From assembly GCA_910587515.1 (NCBI GenBank), contig CAJULW010000040.1:1-64000 (forward strand): 64,000 nt of DNA, given 5' to 3'. The stretch is from an uncultured Duncaniella sp. GTDB lineage: Bacteria > Bacteroidota > Bacteroidia > Bacteroidales > Muribaculaceae. Of the stretch, positions 26,666-36,384 are shown piece by piece. Within the stretch, counting starts at the first letter, position 1; the number at the start of each line of letters is the position of its first letter. Below the pieces are notes generated by a model. That model was not told the origin of the DNA. It was given only the letters and a program-made list of their open reading frames with translations, and ran no database searches. The position numbers and the translations under genes are program-made.

Positions 26666-27859
26666 ATGAACACAAAAAACATAACCGACAAGGTAAGCTA
26701 CTGCGGAGTCAACGACCGGACAAGCGCGCTTTTTGAAAACATATGGGACTTGCCCAACGGTGTCACCTACAATAGCTATATAGTTCGCGGGAAAAAAGCT
26801 ACCGCTATAATAGATGGCAGCGATACTGACCACGCATCCGAATTTATCTCCCACATAACAGACACATTAGAGACTTCTCCCGACTACCTTGTAATAAACC
26901 ACATCGAGCCGGACCATAGCGGAGCTATCCCTATGCTGAAGGAAAAGTTTCCGAAGCTCAAAATCGTCGGAAACGCCAAAACCATTGAGATGCTCAAAGG
27001 ATTTTACAACATTGAATCCGACGTGATCGAAATTCGGGACGGTGACACAATCGACCTTGGAGACCTACATCTACGTTTCATACTTACGCCTATGGTCCAT
27101 TGGCCGGAAACCATGTTCACCTACGCTGAAGAGGAAAAGATACTGTTTACCGGTGACGCATTCGGTTGTTTCGGAGCACTGAACGGAGCTGTCATCGACA
27201 AGCATATGAACACAGACATATATCTCTCCGAAATATATCGCTACTACGCATGTATAATAGCCAAATACGGACAATCAGTAGAAAAAGCGTTCTCTAAAAT
27301 CAAAAACCTGCCCGTAGACTATATCTGTACGACACACGGTCCCGTATGGCATTCAAAAAAAGAAGAAATCGGAGATCTATATTCACGCATGGCTAAATGG
27401 GAAGGAGAAAAAGGCGTCGTCGTTGCCTATGGTTCCATGTATGGCAACACAGCAGCCATGGCAGACAGGATAGCATCGCTACTCGCAGGAGCAGGCATAA
27501 AAGAGATACGGGTATACGACCTTTCACACACTCCTCAAAGCCAGGTTCTTGCTGATATAATGCGTTTCAAAGGCTTGATATTGCTATCTCCCACCTATAA
27601 CTCTGAAATTTTCCCTCCAGTAGCCTCTTTGGCCACAGCTATACTCGCGCGCGGTGTAAAAAAACGCATAATAGGAGTTGCAGGCTCCTTCTCCTGGGGT
27701 TCGCAGGCCGTACGTAAACTTCGAACACTTTTCCAAGATAAACCTGTAACTCTATTAGAGTCTTCTCCTGAAATGAAACAAGCGATAAAATCCTGTCCGA
27801 AGGACGACATTACAAAACTTGTTTCAGCCATGGTTTCGGAACTTGAATCAAACCTATAG
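26666..27859 (+). CDS. Flavodiiron protein (A-type flavoprotein, FprA-like)
   Basis: Reduces O2 to water or NO to N2O to protect an anaerobe. The N-terminal metallo-beta-lactamase domain has the diiron ligands in NHIEPDHSG, a His in MVHWPETMF, Asp in FTGDAFG and His in CTTHGPVWH. A flavodoxin domain follows, with the FMN phosphate loop YGSMYGNT and later SFSWGSQAV. I chose the ATG at 26666 (397 residues); the ATG at 26648 adds six residues. Electron donor unknown; no rubredoxin gene is adjacent. Confidence 0.93.
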   Translation: MNTKNITDKVSYCGVNDRTSALFENIWDLPNGVTYNSYIVRGKKATAIIDGSDTDHASEFISHITDTLETSPDYLVINHIEPDHSGAIPMLKEKFPKLKIVGNAKTIEMLKGFYNIESDVIEIRDGDTIDLGDLHLRFILTPMVHWPETMFTYAEEEKILFTGDAFGCFGALNGAVIDKHMNTDIYLSEIYRYYACIIAKYGQSVEKAFSKIKNLPVDYICTTHGPVWHSKKEEIGDLYSRMAKWEGEKGVVVAYGSMYGNTAAMADRIASLLAGAGIKEIRVYDLSHTPQSQVLADIMRFKGLILLSPTYNSEIFPPVASLATAILARGVKKRIIGVAGSFSWGSQAVRKLRTLFQDKPVTLLESSPEMKQAIKSCPKDDITKLVSAMVSELESNL

Positions 27860-27923
27860 GGTATTTTAAACTCGGTAAGATCAGGGCATCTCGATTTGAA
27901 GTTTTAAAATTATCCACATAGGC

Positions 27924-27954
27924 TTTGCACAGACTGTTTTTTTTTGTAATTTTA
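27924..27954 (+). promoter_or_regulatory. Promoter of the clpP-clpX unit
   Basis: TTTG (27924-27927), 19 bp, TAATTTTA (27947-27954), one mismatch in the -7 box. The leader is about 110 nt. A DnaA-box-like TTATCCACA lies just upstream at 27910-27918. Confidence 0.55.
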
Positions 27955-28071
27955 CATTAAAGAACTCGCCTTTCAAAGCAACCGTGGGTCTAAATTTATA
28001 TTGCCATAACAGCATTCATAAAAATAAACTTGTAAACAGTCATCAAAAAACATAGATATACAATATAAACT

Positions 28072-28758
28072 ATGAACAAAGATTTCAGAAACTACGCAGT
28101 CCATCATCTTGGAATGAACGGACTTGCCCTTGACCAATATACCGCATCAGCAGCCTCACAGATAAGTTCATCTTACATCTCTCCAACAATTATAGAAGAA
28201 CGCCAACTCAACGTGGCTCAGATGGACGTGTTCTCTCGCCTGATGATGGATCGCATTATATTCCTCAGCACAGATGTCAATGACTACACGGCCACCGTGG
28301 TTCAAGGCCAGCTTCTATACCTTGATTCCGTCGATCCCGGTAAGGATATATCGATATATCTTAATTCGCCAGGCGGCTCGGTTATAGCCGGTCTCGGTCT
28401 ATACGACACCATGCAGCACATCAAAAGCGACGTGTCAACCATCTGTATCGGCATGGCTGCTTCAATGGCTGCGGTTCTTTTGGTAGCCGGGGCACAAGGG
28501 AAACGTCTGGCTTTGCCACACTCACGTGTCATGATCCACCAACCGCTCGGAGGAGTACAAGGTCAAGCCTCCGACATAGAGATAACAGCTCGCGAGATAC
28601 TTAAATACAAAGCCGAACTTTACAAAATCATTGCGGAGCACTCCGGAATGCCGCTTGAGAAAATCGAAGCAGACGCCGACCGCGATTATTGGATGACCGC
28701 GGAAGAAGCTAAAGAATACGGAATGATCGACCGTGTATTGCTTCCTGAAAAGAAATAA
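28072..28758 (+). CDS. clpP: ATP-dependent Clp protease proteolytic subunit
   Basis: Serine peptidase that forms the degradation chamber fed by ClpX. Catalytic Ser131 in GMAASMAAV, His156 in SRVMIHQPLGG and the Asp in DRDYWMTAEEA are all visible. The 228-residue length includes an N-terminal extension of about 30 residues that is likely removed on maturation. Followed 24 bp later by clpX; no trigger-factor gene immediately precedes it here. Confidence 0.97.
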   Translation: MNKDFRNYAVHHLGMNGLALDQYTASAASQISSSYISPTIIEERQLNVAQMDVFSRLMMDRIIFLSTDVNDYTATVVQGQLLYLDSVDPGKDISIYLNSPGGSVIAGLGLYDTMQHIKSDVSTICIGMAASMAAVLLVAGAQGKRLALPHSRVMIHQPLGGVQGQASDIEITAREILKYKAELYKIIAEHSGMPLEKIEADADRDYWMTAEEAKEYGMIDRVLLPEKK

Positions 28759-28782
28759 TCCTTGTCTCCATTACGATAAGAA

Positions 28783-30060
28783 ATGGCTAAAAAATCCAAT
28801 TCAAACTCTGGCGTAAAATGCTCGTTTTGCGGTAAAGAACCCTCTTATACCGATATTCTCGTTCCAAGCCCATTGGGAGACACATATATCTGTAACGAAT
28901 GTGTCGAACAGATAGAAGGCTTGCTGAAAGATTATTATCAGGAAAATCCATCATTAAGACCCGCAACGTCTTCTTCCGCAAAAGGTAATACAAAAAAAGA
29001 AGAGCATTTTGACACAGCCAAGCAGCTCCCCATCCCGGCTGAGATACGCTCGTTTCTTGACCAATATGTCATAGGTCAAGAAGACGCGAAGAAATATTTG
29101 TCAGTCGCTGTTTACAATCATTACAAACGTCTTTCGCAAGACAAAGATGATGTAGACATTGAAAAGAGCAATATTATAATGGTCGGACCGACAGGAACCG
29201 GCAAAACACTTTTGGCAAAAACCATAGCTCGACAGCTCGACGTTCCTTTCGCCATTGTCGACGCGACCGTACTGACAGAAGCCGGCTATGTCGGGGAAGA
29301 TATTGAAAGTCTTTTGGTCAGGCTGCTCCAGGCTGCAGACTATGATGTCAGCAAAGCCGAGCGCGGAATAGTGTTTATCGACGAAATAGACAAGATAGCC
29401 CGTAAAGGCGACAATCCGTCGATCACCCGTGATGTCTCAGGTGAGGGCGTACAGCAAGGGCTTCTGAAACTACTCGAAGGCTCAATTGTCAACGTACCGC
29501 CAAACGGAGGACGCAAACATCCGGAACAGAAGATGATAGCCGTAGATACGAAAAACATTCTTTTCATCTGCGGAGGCGCATTTGACGGCATCGAGCGAAA
29601 AATCGCACAACGTCTCAACACGCATGTCGTAGGCTTCACCGGTGCATCCGTACGATCCAAAGTCGATTCAGACAACTATCTGAAATACATAGCACCACAG
29701 GATCTGAAATCATTCGGGCTTATACCTGAGATAATCGGACGTCTTCCTGTTCTCGTCCATCTTGACCCACTTGACAAGGAGGCTCTTTTGCGCGTGCTTA
29801 CCGAACCGAAAAATGCGATCACGCGTCAATACGAAAAACTCTTTGACATGGACGGAGTCAAACTGGTTTTCGCCCCTGAGACTCTTGAATTTATCGTAGA
29901 CAAGGCCATCGAATACAAACTCGGAGCCAGAGGACTCAGGACAATAGTCGAGACAATCATGATTGATCCTATGTACGAGACTCCGTCAACCGATATAAAG
30001 GAACTCGTCATAACAAAAGATTTCGCGGAAGAAAAACTTCGCAAAGCCTACTTAGGATAG
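28783..30060 (+). CDS. clpX: Clp protease ATP-binding subunit ClpX
   Basis: AAA+ unfoldase that delivers substrates to ClpP. N-terminal zinc-binding domain with C-x2-C pairs (CSFCGK, CNECVE), then Walker A GPTGTGKT, Walker B FIDEIDKI, and the ClpX-specific IGF-equivalent region and sensor II. 425 residues, intact. Confidence 0.98.
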   Translation: MAKKSNSNSGVKCSFCGKEPSYTDILVPSPLGDTYICNECVEQIEGLLKDYYQENPSLRPATSSSAKGNTKKEEHFDTAKQLPIPAEIRSFLDQYVIGQEDAKKYLSVAVYNHYKRLSQDKDDVDIEKSNIIMVGPTGTGKTLLAKTIARQLDVPFAIVDATVLTEAGYVGEDIESLLVRLLQAADYDVSKAERGIVFIDEIDKIARKGDNPSITRDVSGEGVQQGLLKLLEGSIVNVPPNGGRKHPEQKMIAVDTKNILFICGGAFDGIERKIAQRLNTHVVGFTGASVRSKVDSDNYLKYIAPQDLKSFGLIPEIIGRLPVLVHLDPLDKEALLRVLTEPKNAITRQYEKLFDMDGVKLVFAPETLEFIVDKAIEYKLGARGLRTIVETIMIDPMYETPSTDIKELVITKDFAEEKLRKAYLG

Positions 30061-30127
30061 ACACGCTATCCACCTCTCCATCCAATCTTTTCTCACATCC
30101 CCACTCCTCAAACCTGAACGACAACCC

Positions 30128-32302
30128 ATGAATCCACAACTTCACGACGCACTGAAAGAGCATTTCGGATTTGACTCCTTCAAAGGGAACCAGGAAGCTA
30201 TAATGACAAGCCTGCTCGAAGGCAACGACGTATTTGTACTCATGCCTACCGGAGGAGGCAAATCCTTATGCTACCAGCTTCCAGCCCTAATGATGGAAGG
30301 AACGGCCATAATCATATCACCGTTGATAGCTCTGATGAAAAATCAGGTTGACGCAATGCGCCATTTCAGTGAGGCGGATCACGTGGCTCATTTCCTTAAT
30401 TCATCGCTCAACAGAGCGGCTATAGACGCCGTGAAATCCGATATCTCGGCCGGACGTACCAAACTGCTATATGTGGCCCCGGAATCATTGACAAAAGAGG
30501 AAAACATAGAATTCCTAAAGACGGTTCCCATTTCATTCTACGCGGTTGACGAAGCCCACTGCATATCTGAATGGGGACATGACTTCCGACCCGAATACAG
30601 ACGTATACGTCCTATCATCAACGAGATAAATATCCGCCCGATGATAGCCCTGACAGCCACGGCTACCCCGAAGGTGCAACACGACATCCAGAAAAACCTC
30701 GGAATGCAAGCCGCGAAAGTATTCAAGTCGTCGTTCAACCGGACAAATCTGTTTTACGAAGTGCGGCCTAAAACGACCAATATTGATAAAGACATAATAA
30801 AATACATCAAAGGCCAAGAGGGCAAATCTGGCATAATCTACTGTCTCAGCCGTAAAAAGGTTGAAGAACTTGCCGAAATGCTTGTCGTAAACAATATAAA
30901 GGCGCTTCCATACCACGCAGGCATGGACGGAGCGACACGCAGCGCCAATCAGGACGCATTCCTGATGGAAAAAGTCGATGTTATCGTGGCGACCATAGCG
31001 TTTGGTATGGGCATCGACAAACCGGATGTGAGATTTGTTATTCATTATGACATGCCCAAGTCGCTCGAGGGCTACTATCAAGAGACCGGACGTGCCGGCC
31101 GCGACGGAGGAGAGGGACAATGTATCACTTTCTACGCCGCAAAGGATCTGCAAAAGATGGAAAAATTCATGCAAGGCAAACCTCTTGCCGAACAGGAAAT
31201 AGGCCGTCAACTCCTACTTGAAACCCAGAGCTACGCAGAGGCAAGCAGTTGCCGGAGAAAATCGCTACTGTTCTATTTCGGTGAGAATTTTGAATCCGAC
31301 AACTGTCAGAACTGTGACAATTGCATTAATCCAAAGAAAAAAGTGGAAGCTAAAGATGATTTATGTGCCGTATTGGAAACGGTAATAGCCCTGAAAGAAA
31401 AATTCAAAGCCGACCATGTCACGGACGTGGTTCTCGGTAAAACCACATCAGAAGTAAAATCATACGAACATGACCAACTCGAGGTGTTCGGCTGCGAACA
31501 AGGTTCAGACGAAAAACTTATCAGCGCGGTTATACGCCAGGCAATACTTTCCGGATATTTAGACCGGGATATTGAAAACTACGGACTTCTAAGGGTCACA
31601 CCGAAAGGCAAAAAATTTATTTCAAAGCCTGAATCATTCAAGGTAATAGAAGATTCCGATTTCAGCGAAGAACCTGAACCCGAGATGATGAAAAGCGGAG
31701 CATCGTGCGCTGCCGACACCGAACTTTACAGTATATTGAAAGACCTTCGAAAAAAAATATCCAAACACCTTGGTCTTCCTCCATACGTCATATTCCAGGA
31801 TCCATCGCTTGAGGCTATGGCTACGACATACCCGATATCCATCGATGAGCTGCAAAACATACCGGGCGTAGGAGCCGGAAAAGCAAAACGCTATGGCGAA
31901 GAATTCGTAAAAGTAATAAAACGACATGTGGAAGAGAACGAGATTGACCGTCCCGAAGATCTCCGCGTACGCAGTGTCCCGAGTCGCAATTCAGACAAAC
32001 TGTTTATCATACAGGCCGTCGACCGCAAGATACCGTTGCCTGAAATAGCCAAAGCCAGAGGACTCGAATTCAACGAACTTCTCGACCGTATAGAAGCGAT
32101 CGTCTATTCAGGCACGAAAATAAACATCAACTATTATATCGATGATATAATTGACGATGATTCGCAAGAAGAGATTTTCGATTTCTTCAAAGATTGCCAA
32201 AATGACGACCTCAAAGAAGCATATACGGAATTCGGAGAAGATTACACCGAAGACGAAATACGTCTGATGCGTATAAAGTTCCTCTCGGAAATGGGTAATT
32301 AG
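30128..32302 (+). CDS. recQ: ATP-dependent DNA helicase RecQ
   Basis: 3'-5' helicase for recombination repair. Walker A GGGKSLCYQLPA (Lys near 49), DEAH box in VDEAHCISEWGHDFR, motif VI QETGRAGRDG, RecQ-Ct zinc region with the Cys cluster SSCRRK and NCQNCDNC, a winged helix, and an HRDC domain around residue 540-600. After HRDC there is an additional C-terminal helical region of about 100 residues ending in an acidic stretch. 724 residues, normal for Bacteroidetes. Part of clpP-clpX-recQ. Confidence 0.96.
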   Translation: MNPQLHDALKEHFGFDSFKGNQEAIMTSLLEGNDVFVLMPTGGGKSLCYQLPALMMEGTAIIISPLIALMKNQVDAMRHFSEADHVAHFLNSSLNRAAIDAVKSDISAGRTKLLYVAPESLTKEENIEFLKTVPISFYAVDEAHCISEWGHDFRPEYRRIRPIINEINIRPMIALTATATPKVQHDIQKNLGMQAAKVFKSSFNRTNLFYEVRPKTTNIDKDIIKYIKGQEGKSGIIYCLSRKKVEELAEMLVVNNIKALPYHAGMDGATRSANQDAFLMEKVDVIVATIAFGMGIDKPDVRFVIHYDMPKSLEGYYQETGRAGRDGGEGQCITFYAAKDLQKMEKFMQGKPLAEQEIGRQLLLETQSYAEASSCRRKSLLFYFGENFESDNCQNCDNCINPKKKVEAKDDLCAVLETVIALKEKFKADHVTDVVLGKTTSEVKSYEHDQLEVFGCEQGSDEKLISAVIRQAILSGYLDRDIENYGLLRVTPKGKKFISKPESFKVIEDSDFSEEPEPEMMKSGASCAADTELYSILKDLRKKISKHLGLPPYVIFQDPSLEAMATTYPISIDELQNIPGVGAGKAKRYGEEFVKVIKRHVEENEIDRPEDLRVRSVPSRNSDKLFIIQAVDRKIPLPEIAKARGLEFNELLDRIEAIVYSGTKININYYIDDIIDDDSQEEIFDFFKDCQNDDLKEAYTEFGEDYTEDEIRLMRIKFLSEMGN

Positions 32303-32346
32303 AGTCGTCTGCCGAGACTTCATTCATAGAATCAATAAAACACATC

Positions 32347-33006
32347 ATGGCAACGGTCATAGATTATAAGGACGTGGAGCTCCACCGTCAAGATCTCATC
32401 GCCTTAAAACACGTCAACCTCAGTATCGGGGAAGGAGAATTTATATATCTTCTCGGCAAAGTCGGCAGCGGCAAATCAAGTCTGCTGAAATCAATATATG
32501 CCGAAATCCCGATAGCTTCAGGAGACGCAAAGGTGTTGGATTATGATCTGAACACAATCCGTCGTCGCGATATCCCTTATCTACGTAGAGAAATAGGCAT
32601 CGTATTTCAGGATTTTCAATTGCTTAACGACCGAAGTGCCTACGCCAATCTGCGTTTTGTGCTCGAGGCCACCGGATGGAAAGACAAAGACGAGATAGAA
32701 AGACGTATTGAAGAAGTACTTAAAGGAGTCGGAATGCTCAATAAAAGCTATAAAAACCCTCACGAGCTTTCCGGGGGAGAGCAACAACGAATAGTCATAG
32801 CACGTGCTTTGCTTAACCATCCCCGCATATTGATCGCAGACGAACCGACAGGCAATCTTGATCCGGCAACGGGAGAAGCGATCGTAAGCCGTCTGCATGA
32901 CATAGCCCGTCGCGGAACCGCAGTCATAATGGCGACCCACAATCTCGCATTTATAGACCAATATCCCGGACGCGTGGTCAGGTGCGAAAACCGCACCCTT
33001 GTGTAA
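32347..33006 (+). CDS. ftsE: FtsE-like ABC transporter ATP-binding protein
   Basis: 219-residue ABC ATPase with Walker A GKVGSGKSS, Q-loop VFQDFQLL, signature LSGGEQQRI, Walker B ILIADEPTGN and the His switch ATHN. Sequence and size fit FtsE, which with FtsX controls peptidoglycan hydrolysis at the septum. No ftsX is adjacent, so a LolD-like partner cannot be excluded. Confidence 0.85.
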   Translation: MATVIDYKDVELHRQDLIALKHVNLSIGEGEFIYLLGKVGSGKSSLLKSIYAEIPIASGDAKVLDYDLNTIRRRDIPYLRREIGIVFQDFQLLNDRSAYANLRFVLEATGWKDKDEIERRIEEVLKGVGMLNKSYKNPHELSGGEQQRIVIARALLNHPRILIADEPTGNLDPATGEAIVSRLHDIARRGTAVIMATHNLAFIDQYPGRVVRCENRTLV

Positions 33007-33040
33007 AGGCACAAACACTTGACCTTAGGGAAACGTTATA

Positions 33041-33069
33041 ATACCGTGTGCGTATTTTGCACACGGTAT
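33041..33069 (+). other. Perfect hairpin between ftsE and the dehydrogenase gene
   Basis: 11-bp stem ATACCGTGTGC (33041-33051) with GCACACGGTAT (33059-33069). No T run follows, so it is not a standard terminator. It overlaps a GTG at 33048 that opens the downstream frame, and may shape the 5' end of the next message. Confidence 0.5.
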
Positions 33070-33083
33070 TCATTACAATCCCT

Positions 33084-34373
33084 ATGACACCAAAAACCAA
33101 AATAGTGATACTCGGAGGCGGATTCGCTGGCCTCAATCTTACAAAACGTCTTGACAAAAAGATATTTGATGTCGTTCTTGTTGACAAACACAACTATCAT
33201 GCCTTCCCACCTCTTTTCTATCAGGTAGCATCGTCAGAACTCGATCCGACAAGCATCTGCTTCCCTTTCAGACGCGAACTGCGCAAACGCGGTGTGAAAG
33301 GAGCGAGATTCCGTATCGGAGAAGTGAAGTCCATAGATACATGCAATCGTTGCGTCATCACAGACCGTGAGAACATCTCATACGACAAACTCGTAATAGC
33401 GATGGGAACCACAAATAACTTTTTCGGCAACGACAGTCTCCTTGAAGAAGTATATACACTTAAAAGCACAGATGAAGCTATCAGGATCAGAAACGAGATT
33501 CTGCTACGGTGCGAAAACGCAGCCATAGAACCGGACACAGAAAAAAGAAAGCGGATGCTGAGCTTCACTGTCATAGGCGGAGGACCAGCTGGCGTAGAAA
33601 TAGCCGGTGCGATAGGAGAACTGAAACGTTACATACTTCAACGAGACTATCCGGAAATACCGGTAGAGGATCTCTGTGTAAATCTGTATGAAGGCAACAA
33701 CCGTCTTTTGGGATCGATGAGCGAGAAGGCATCAGCCACAGCGCTGCAAGACCTGCGACGACTGATGGTCAACGTAACACTCGGACGCAAGATGAAATCA
33801 TACGAAAACAATATCTTGACACTCGATGACGGTTCTACGGTTTATAGCGAAATGGTTATATGGACAGCCGGAGTAACCGGTACGTCAATCACCATAAAAC
33901 CTTGCCAATCGCCTCCCCCCAGACAGGCCGGACGTTTCATCACTGACAGTTTCTGTCGTGTCGAAAACACATCAGACATCTACGCAATAGGCGATATCGG
34001 GCTGTTAATTTCGGAAAATCATCCACAAGGACTACCTCAGCTCGCACAGGTCGCGATCCAACAAGGAATATACCTGGCACGCTGTCTCAATACCGGTAAA
34101 TGGGTAAAACCGTTCAGATACAAAGACAAAGGAACAATGGCCACCATCGGACGCAACAAAGCTGTTGCCGATCTTAACAATCTGCATCTTAAAGGTTTCG
34201 TCGCATGGATGACATGGATGTTCATTCATCTCATATCCCTCCTTGGAATGCGCAATCGCCTCAATGTGCTTCTCAACTGGATATGGGCATATTTCAGCTA
34301 TAACACAGCCCTGCGCTTACTACTTTCCGGTTCACGGTATCCCAAGCGAGGAAGTATGTGGGACAAAGGTTAA
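33084..34373 (+). CDS. NAD(P)/FAD-dependent oxidoreductase, type II NADH dehydrogenase-like
   Basis: Two-dinucleotide-binding-fold flavoprotein of about 429 residues, likely passing electrons from NADH to quinone without pumping. FAD site VILGGGFAGLN, NAD site VIGGGPAGVEIAG, and the FAD-closing block AIGDIGLL followed by PQLAQVAIQQG. The C-terminus has a hydrophobic stretch (FVAWMTWMFIHLISLLGM) that could anchor it to the membrane. ATG at 33084 is preferred over the GTG at 33048 inside a hairpin. Confidence 0.9.
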   Translation: MTPKTKIVILGGGFAGLNLTKRLDKKIFDVVLVDKHNYHAFPPLFYQVASSELDPTSICFPFRRELRKRGVKGARFRIGEVKSIDTCNRCVITDRENISYDKLVIAMGTTNNFFGNDSLLEEVYTLKSTDEAIRIRNEILLRCENAAIEPDTEKRKRMLSFTVIGGGPAGVEIAGAIGELKRYILQRDYPEIPVEDLCVNLYEGNNRLLGSMSEKASATALQDLRRLMVNVTLGRKMKSYENNILTLDDGSTVYSEMVIWTAGVTGTSITIKPCQSPPPRQAGRFITDSFCRVENTSDIYAIGDIGLLISENHPQGLPQLAQVAIQQGIYLARCLNTGKWVKPFRYKDKGTMATIGRNKAVADLNNLHLKGFVAWMTWMFIHLISLLGMRNRLNVLLNWIWAYFSYNTALRLLLSGSRYPKRGSMWDKG

Positions 34374-34380
34374 AGGAATA

Positions 34381-34412
34381 TTTCGAATATTCACATTTTT
34401 ATTGTAATTTTG
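34381..34412 (+). promoter_or_regulatory. Promoter of argS
   Basis: TTTC (34381-34384), 20 bp, TAATTTTG (34405-34412); one mismatch in the upstream box. Leader about 95 nt. Confidence 0.5.
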
Positions 34413-34513
34413 TAAATTGAAGATGTAGTCGACAAATCATATTTCGCCATACGCTTCAACACAGATTTCAAACATTCAGAAATAACAACGTAAAAAAATA
34501 CCTACAATAAAAA

Positions 34514-36301
34514 ATGTCAGTCGATATCATCATAGCCCAGGCGGTTTCCAAAGCTGTCAAAGAACTATACGGAGCCGACACTCCGGCCTGCGACATAGTG
34601 CCACAAGCCACCCGTAAAGAATTTGAAGGCAATCTTACAGTCGTGGTATTTCCATGGGTCAAAATTGCGCGCAAATCACCCGAAGCTGTAGGACAGGAAA
34701 TCGGAGCGTGGCTCGAAGCCAACGAACCGGCAATTGAGAAATTCAATGTTGTCAAAGGATTCCTTAACATCACTATTGCCCCGGCTTTCTGGAATTCGGT
34801 ACTCGAACATATAGCTTCCACTCCTGACTATGGGATCAAGACATCTGGCGAAAATTCACCTCTTGTAATGGTCGAATACTCTTCGCCCAACACCAACAAG
34901 CCTCTTCATCTTGGCCATGTGCGCAACAATCTGCTCGGCTTCAGTCTTTCACAAATACTTGAAGCGTGCGGCAACCGCGTCATAAAGACAAATATTGTCA
35001 ACGACCGCGGCATCCATATCTGTAAATCAATGCTCGCATGGCAGAAATGGGGTGAAGGAATAACCCCTGAGACAGCAGGCAAAAAAGGTGACCATCTCAT
35101 CGGTGATTTCTATGTACTTTTCGACAAGCATTATAAAGCCGAAATAAAAGAGCTTGAAAGCAACGGAATGAGCAAGGAAGAAGCCGAATCCGCGTCACCA
35201 TTGATGAAAGAGGCCCGCGCCATGCTTGTGAAATGGGAAAACAAAGACCCGGAAATCCGAGCCCTATGGGAAATGATGAACTCATGGGTATATTCCGGAT
35301 TCGATGAAACATACAAACGTATGGGCGTAGGTTTTGACAAAATATATTACGAAAGCGACACTTATCTTGAAGGCAAAGAAAAAGTGCTTGAAGGACTCGA
35401 TAGCGGAAAAATGTATCGCAAAGAAGACGGTTCTGTATGGGCTGACCTTACAGGCGAAGGTCTGGATCATAAACTACTTCTACGCAGCGACGGAACATCC
35501 GTCTATATGACACAGGATATCGGCACTGCCAAACTACGTTATGAGGACTATCCAATCGACAAAATGATCTACGTCGTAGGCAACGAACAGAACTATCATT
35601 TCCAGGTTCTCTCTATTCTGCTTGACCGTCTCGGCTTCAAATGGGGCAAAGACCTCGTCCATTTCTCATACGGCATGGTCGAACTTCCGGAAGGAAAGAT
35701 GAAATCACGCGAGGGCACAGTGGTCGATGCCGACGATCTCATGGACGATATGGTCTCCACCGCCCGTTCGGTATCGGCCGAACTCGGTAAACTTGACGGA
35801 CTCAACGATGAAGAAATTGCCCGCATATCAGAAATGGTCGGTCTCGGAGCATTGAAATACTTCCTCCTTAAAGTAGATCCGCGTAAAAACATCACGTTCA
35901 ATCCAAAAGAATCTATTGACTTCAACGGAAACACCGGACCATTCATCCAGTATACATACGCCCGTATCTGCTCTGTATTGCGCAAAGCCGCTGATGAAAA
36001 CATGGAAACAGTGTCATACGTAAACGTCACTCCAGGTGAACGCGAGATATCACTGATACAGACATTGGCTGATTTTCCCGCCACTGTCGAAGCCGCAGGA
36101 CAAAGCTACAGCCCCGCGCTCATAGCGAACTATATTTACGACCTCGTTAAGATCTATAACCAGTTCTACCACGACTGCTCAATTCTTAAAGAGACCGATG
36201 CCGCCATACGTTCCATGAGACTCGAACTTAGCCGACAGACAGCACGTGTAATCAAAACCGGCATGGCGCTTTTGGGCATCGATGTTCCAGAACGAATGTA
36301 A
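34514..36301 (+). CDS. argS: Arginyl-tRNA synthetase
   Basis: Class I synthetase charging tRNA-Arg. N-terminal Add1 domain, HIGH-type motif in NKPLHLGHVRNN, KMSKS-like region in EGKMKSREGT, and the C-terminal DALR anticodon-binding domain ending in ALLGIDVPERM. 595 residues, complete. Confidence 0.98.
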   Translation: MSVDIIIAQAVSKAVKELYGADTPACDIVPQATRKEFEGNLTVVVFPWVKIARKSPEAVGQEIGAWLEANEPAIEKFNVVKGFLNITIAPAFWNSVLEHIASTPDYGIKTSGENSPLVMVEYSSPNTNKPLHLGHVRNNLLGFSLSQILEACGNRVIKTNIVNDRGIHICKSMLAWQKWGEGITPETAGKKGDHLIGDFYVLFDKHYKAEIKELESNGMSKEEAESASPLMKEARAMLVKWENKDPEIRALWEMMNSWVYSGFDETYKRMGVGFDKIYYESDTYLEGKEKVLEGLDSGKMYRKEDGSVWADLTGEGLDHKLLLRSDGTSVYMTQDIGTAKLRYEDYPIDKMIYVVGNEQNYHFQVLSILLDRLGFKWGKDLVHFSYGMVELPEGKMKSREGTVVDADDLMDDMVSTARSVSAELGKLDGLNDEEIARISEMVGLGALKYFLLKVDPRKNITFNPKESIDFNGNTGPFIQYTYARICSVLRKAADENMETVSYVNVTPGEREISLIQTLADFPATVEAAGQSYSPALIANYIYDLVKIYNQFYHDCSILKETDAAIRSMRLELSRQTARVIKTGMALLGIDVPERM

Positions 36302-36384
36302 ACGGTTTAAACCTACGGTAATAATATCAGTCTAAACAAAAGGCAACAAATAAATAACTTAACAATAAAACAAACACAACAGAT

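Noticed and set aside
27862..27912. ATTTTAAACT...AGTTTTAAAAT repeat as a terminator of the flavodiiron gene
   Set aside because: AT-only pairing and a long loop; too weak to call.
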